Origin: Pedobacter schmidteae
Lineage (GTDB): Bacteria > Bacteroidota > Bacteroidia > Sphingobacteriales > Sphingobacteriaceae
NCBI GenBank assembly: GCA_945906015.1
Contig: CAMDQV010000154.1
Location: 1 to 5,504 of the forward strand
DNA length: 5,504 nucleotides
Direction: 5' to 3'
Both the position numbers and the translations under genes were made by a program. Each line of letters starts with the position of its first letter. Positions within the stretch are counted from its first letter, which is position 1. This document shows positions 5,398-5,504 of this stretch, in pieces. The notes under the pieces are model-generated. The model was given only the letters and a program-made list of their open reading frames with translations. It was not told where the DNA came from and did no database searches.

Positions 5398-5504
5398 ATG
5401 CAAAAAATGAAAAAGACCTTAGGGATACTAATCGGATTATTATTTTTTACCCTTGTCCAGGTAAGTGCACAAACAAAATCTAAATCCCTTGATAAAGTAG
5501 CAGC
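5398..5504 (+). CDS. Secreted protein, N-terminal fragment (cut by window end)
   Basis: Only 35 codons plus 2 nt are inside the window. They encode a clear Sec signal peptide: a basic start (MQKMKK), a hydrophobic core (LGILIGLLFFTLV, residues 8-20) and a VSA cleavage site before Gln25, a common arrangement in Bacteroidota exported proteins. The mature protein begins QTKSKSLDKVAA, which is too short to identify a family. There is no Cys after the core, so it is not a lipoprotein. Translation may start at ATG 5398 or at ATG 5407 (MKKTLG). The second looks more like a standard signal peptide start, but neither has a Shine-Dalgarno sequence to decide. The gene is driven from the 350-bp region to its left and diverges from the psi-like/rdgB operon. 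Confidence 0.8.
   Translation, partial: MQKMKKTLGILIGLLFFTLVQVSAQTKSKSLDKVA

Noticed and set aside
1..5504. Defence system, mobile element, CRISPR array or tRNA
   Set aside because: I found no transposase, integrase, nuclease or effector motifs, no regular spaced repeats and no cloverleaf. The gene content is housekeeping.

Overview
The window looks like chromosomal DNA from a Bacteroidota bacterium, most likely Sphingobacteriaceae (Pedobacter/Mucilaginibacter type). The pointers are the Bacteroidota-style OstA-like exported protein, TAnnTTTG-type -7 promoter elements before several genes, almost no Shine-Dalgarno sequences, AT-rich intergenic DNA, and signal peptides cut just before Gln. 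The family assignments come from motif reading. The genus-level guess is inference.

Layout. (1) 30-1845, minus strand: tilS (tRNA-Ile lysidine synthetase), then after a 1-nt gap a small two-helix membrane protein with a probable bacterial PH-like domain. (2) 1846-1895: a 50-bp divergent intergenic region with candidate promoters for both flanking genes, both ending almost at the start codons. (3) 1896-3929, plus strand: a 677-residue exported OstA/LptA-like protein with two OstA-like halves, a charged linker and a histone-H1-like basic tail. (4) 3916-5047, minus strand: an unrecognised 185-residue protein that I propose is a DNA polymerase III psi (HolD)-like subunit, then after a 1-nt gap a GTG-started rdgB (dITP/XTP pyrophosphatase). 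The rdgB end overlaps the ostA-like end by 14 bp, so these genes are convergent with no room for a terminator. (5) 5048-5397: a 350-bp AT-rich divergent intergenic region with a promoter for each flanking gene, two dyads sharing the half-site CAGTT/AACTG, and a hairpin followed by T6. (6) 5398 to the window end: the first 35 codons of a secreted protein.

The genes are mostly housekeeping: tRNA decoding (TilS), outer-membrane LPS transport (OstA-like), nucleotide-pool sanitation (RdgB) and possibly the replicase clamp loader (psi-like). If the psi assignment holds, the psi-rdgB pair is a small DNA replication and fidelity operon. I saw no mobile element, CRISPR array, tRNA or rRNA. The most interesting leads are the psi-like protein, the compact overlapping divergent promoters, and the repeated CAGTT dyads before the last gene.
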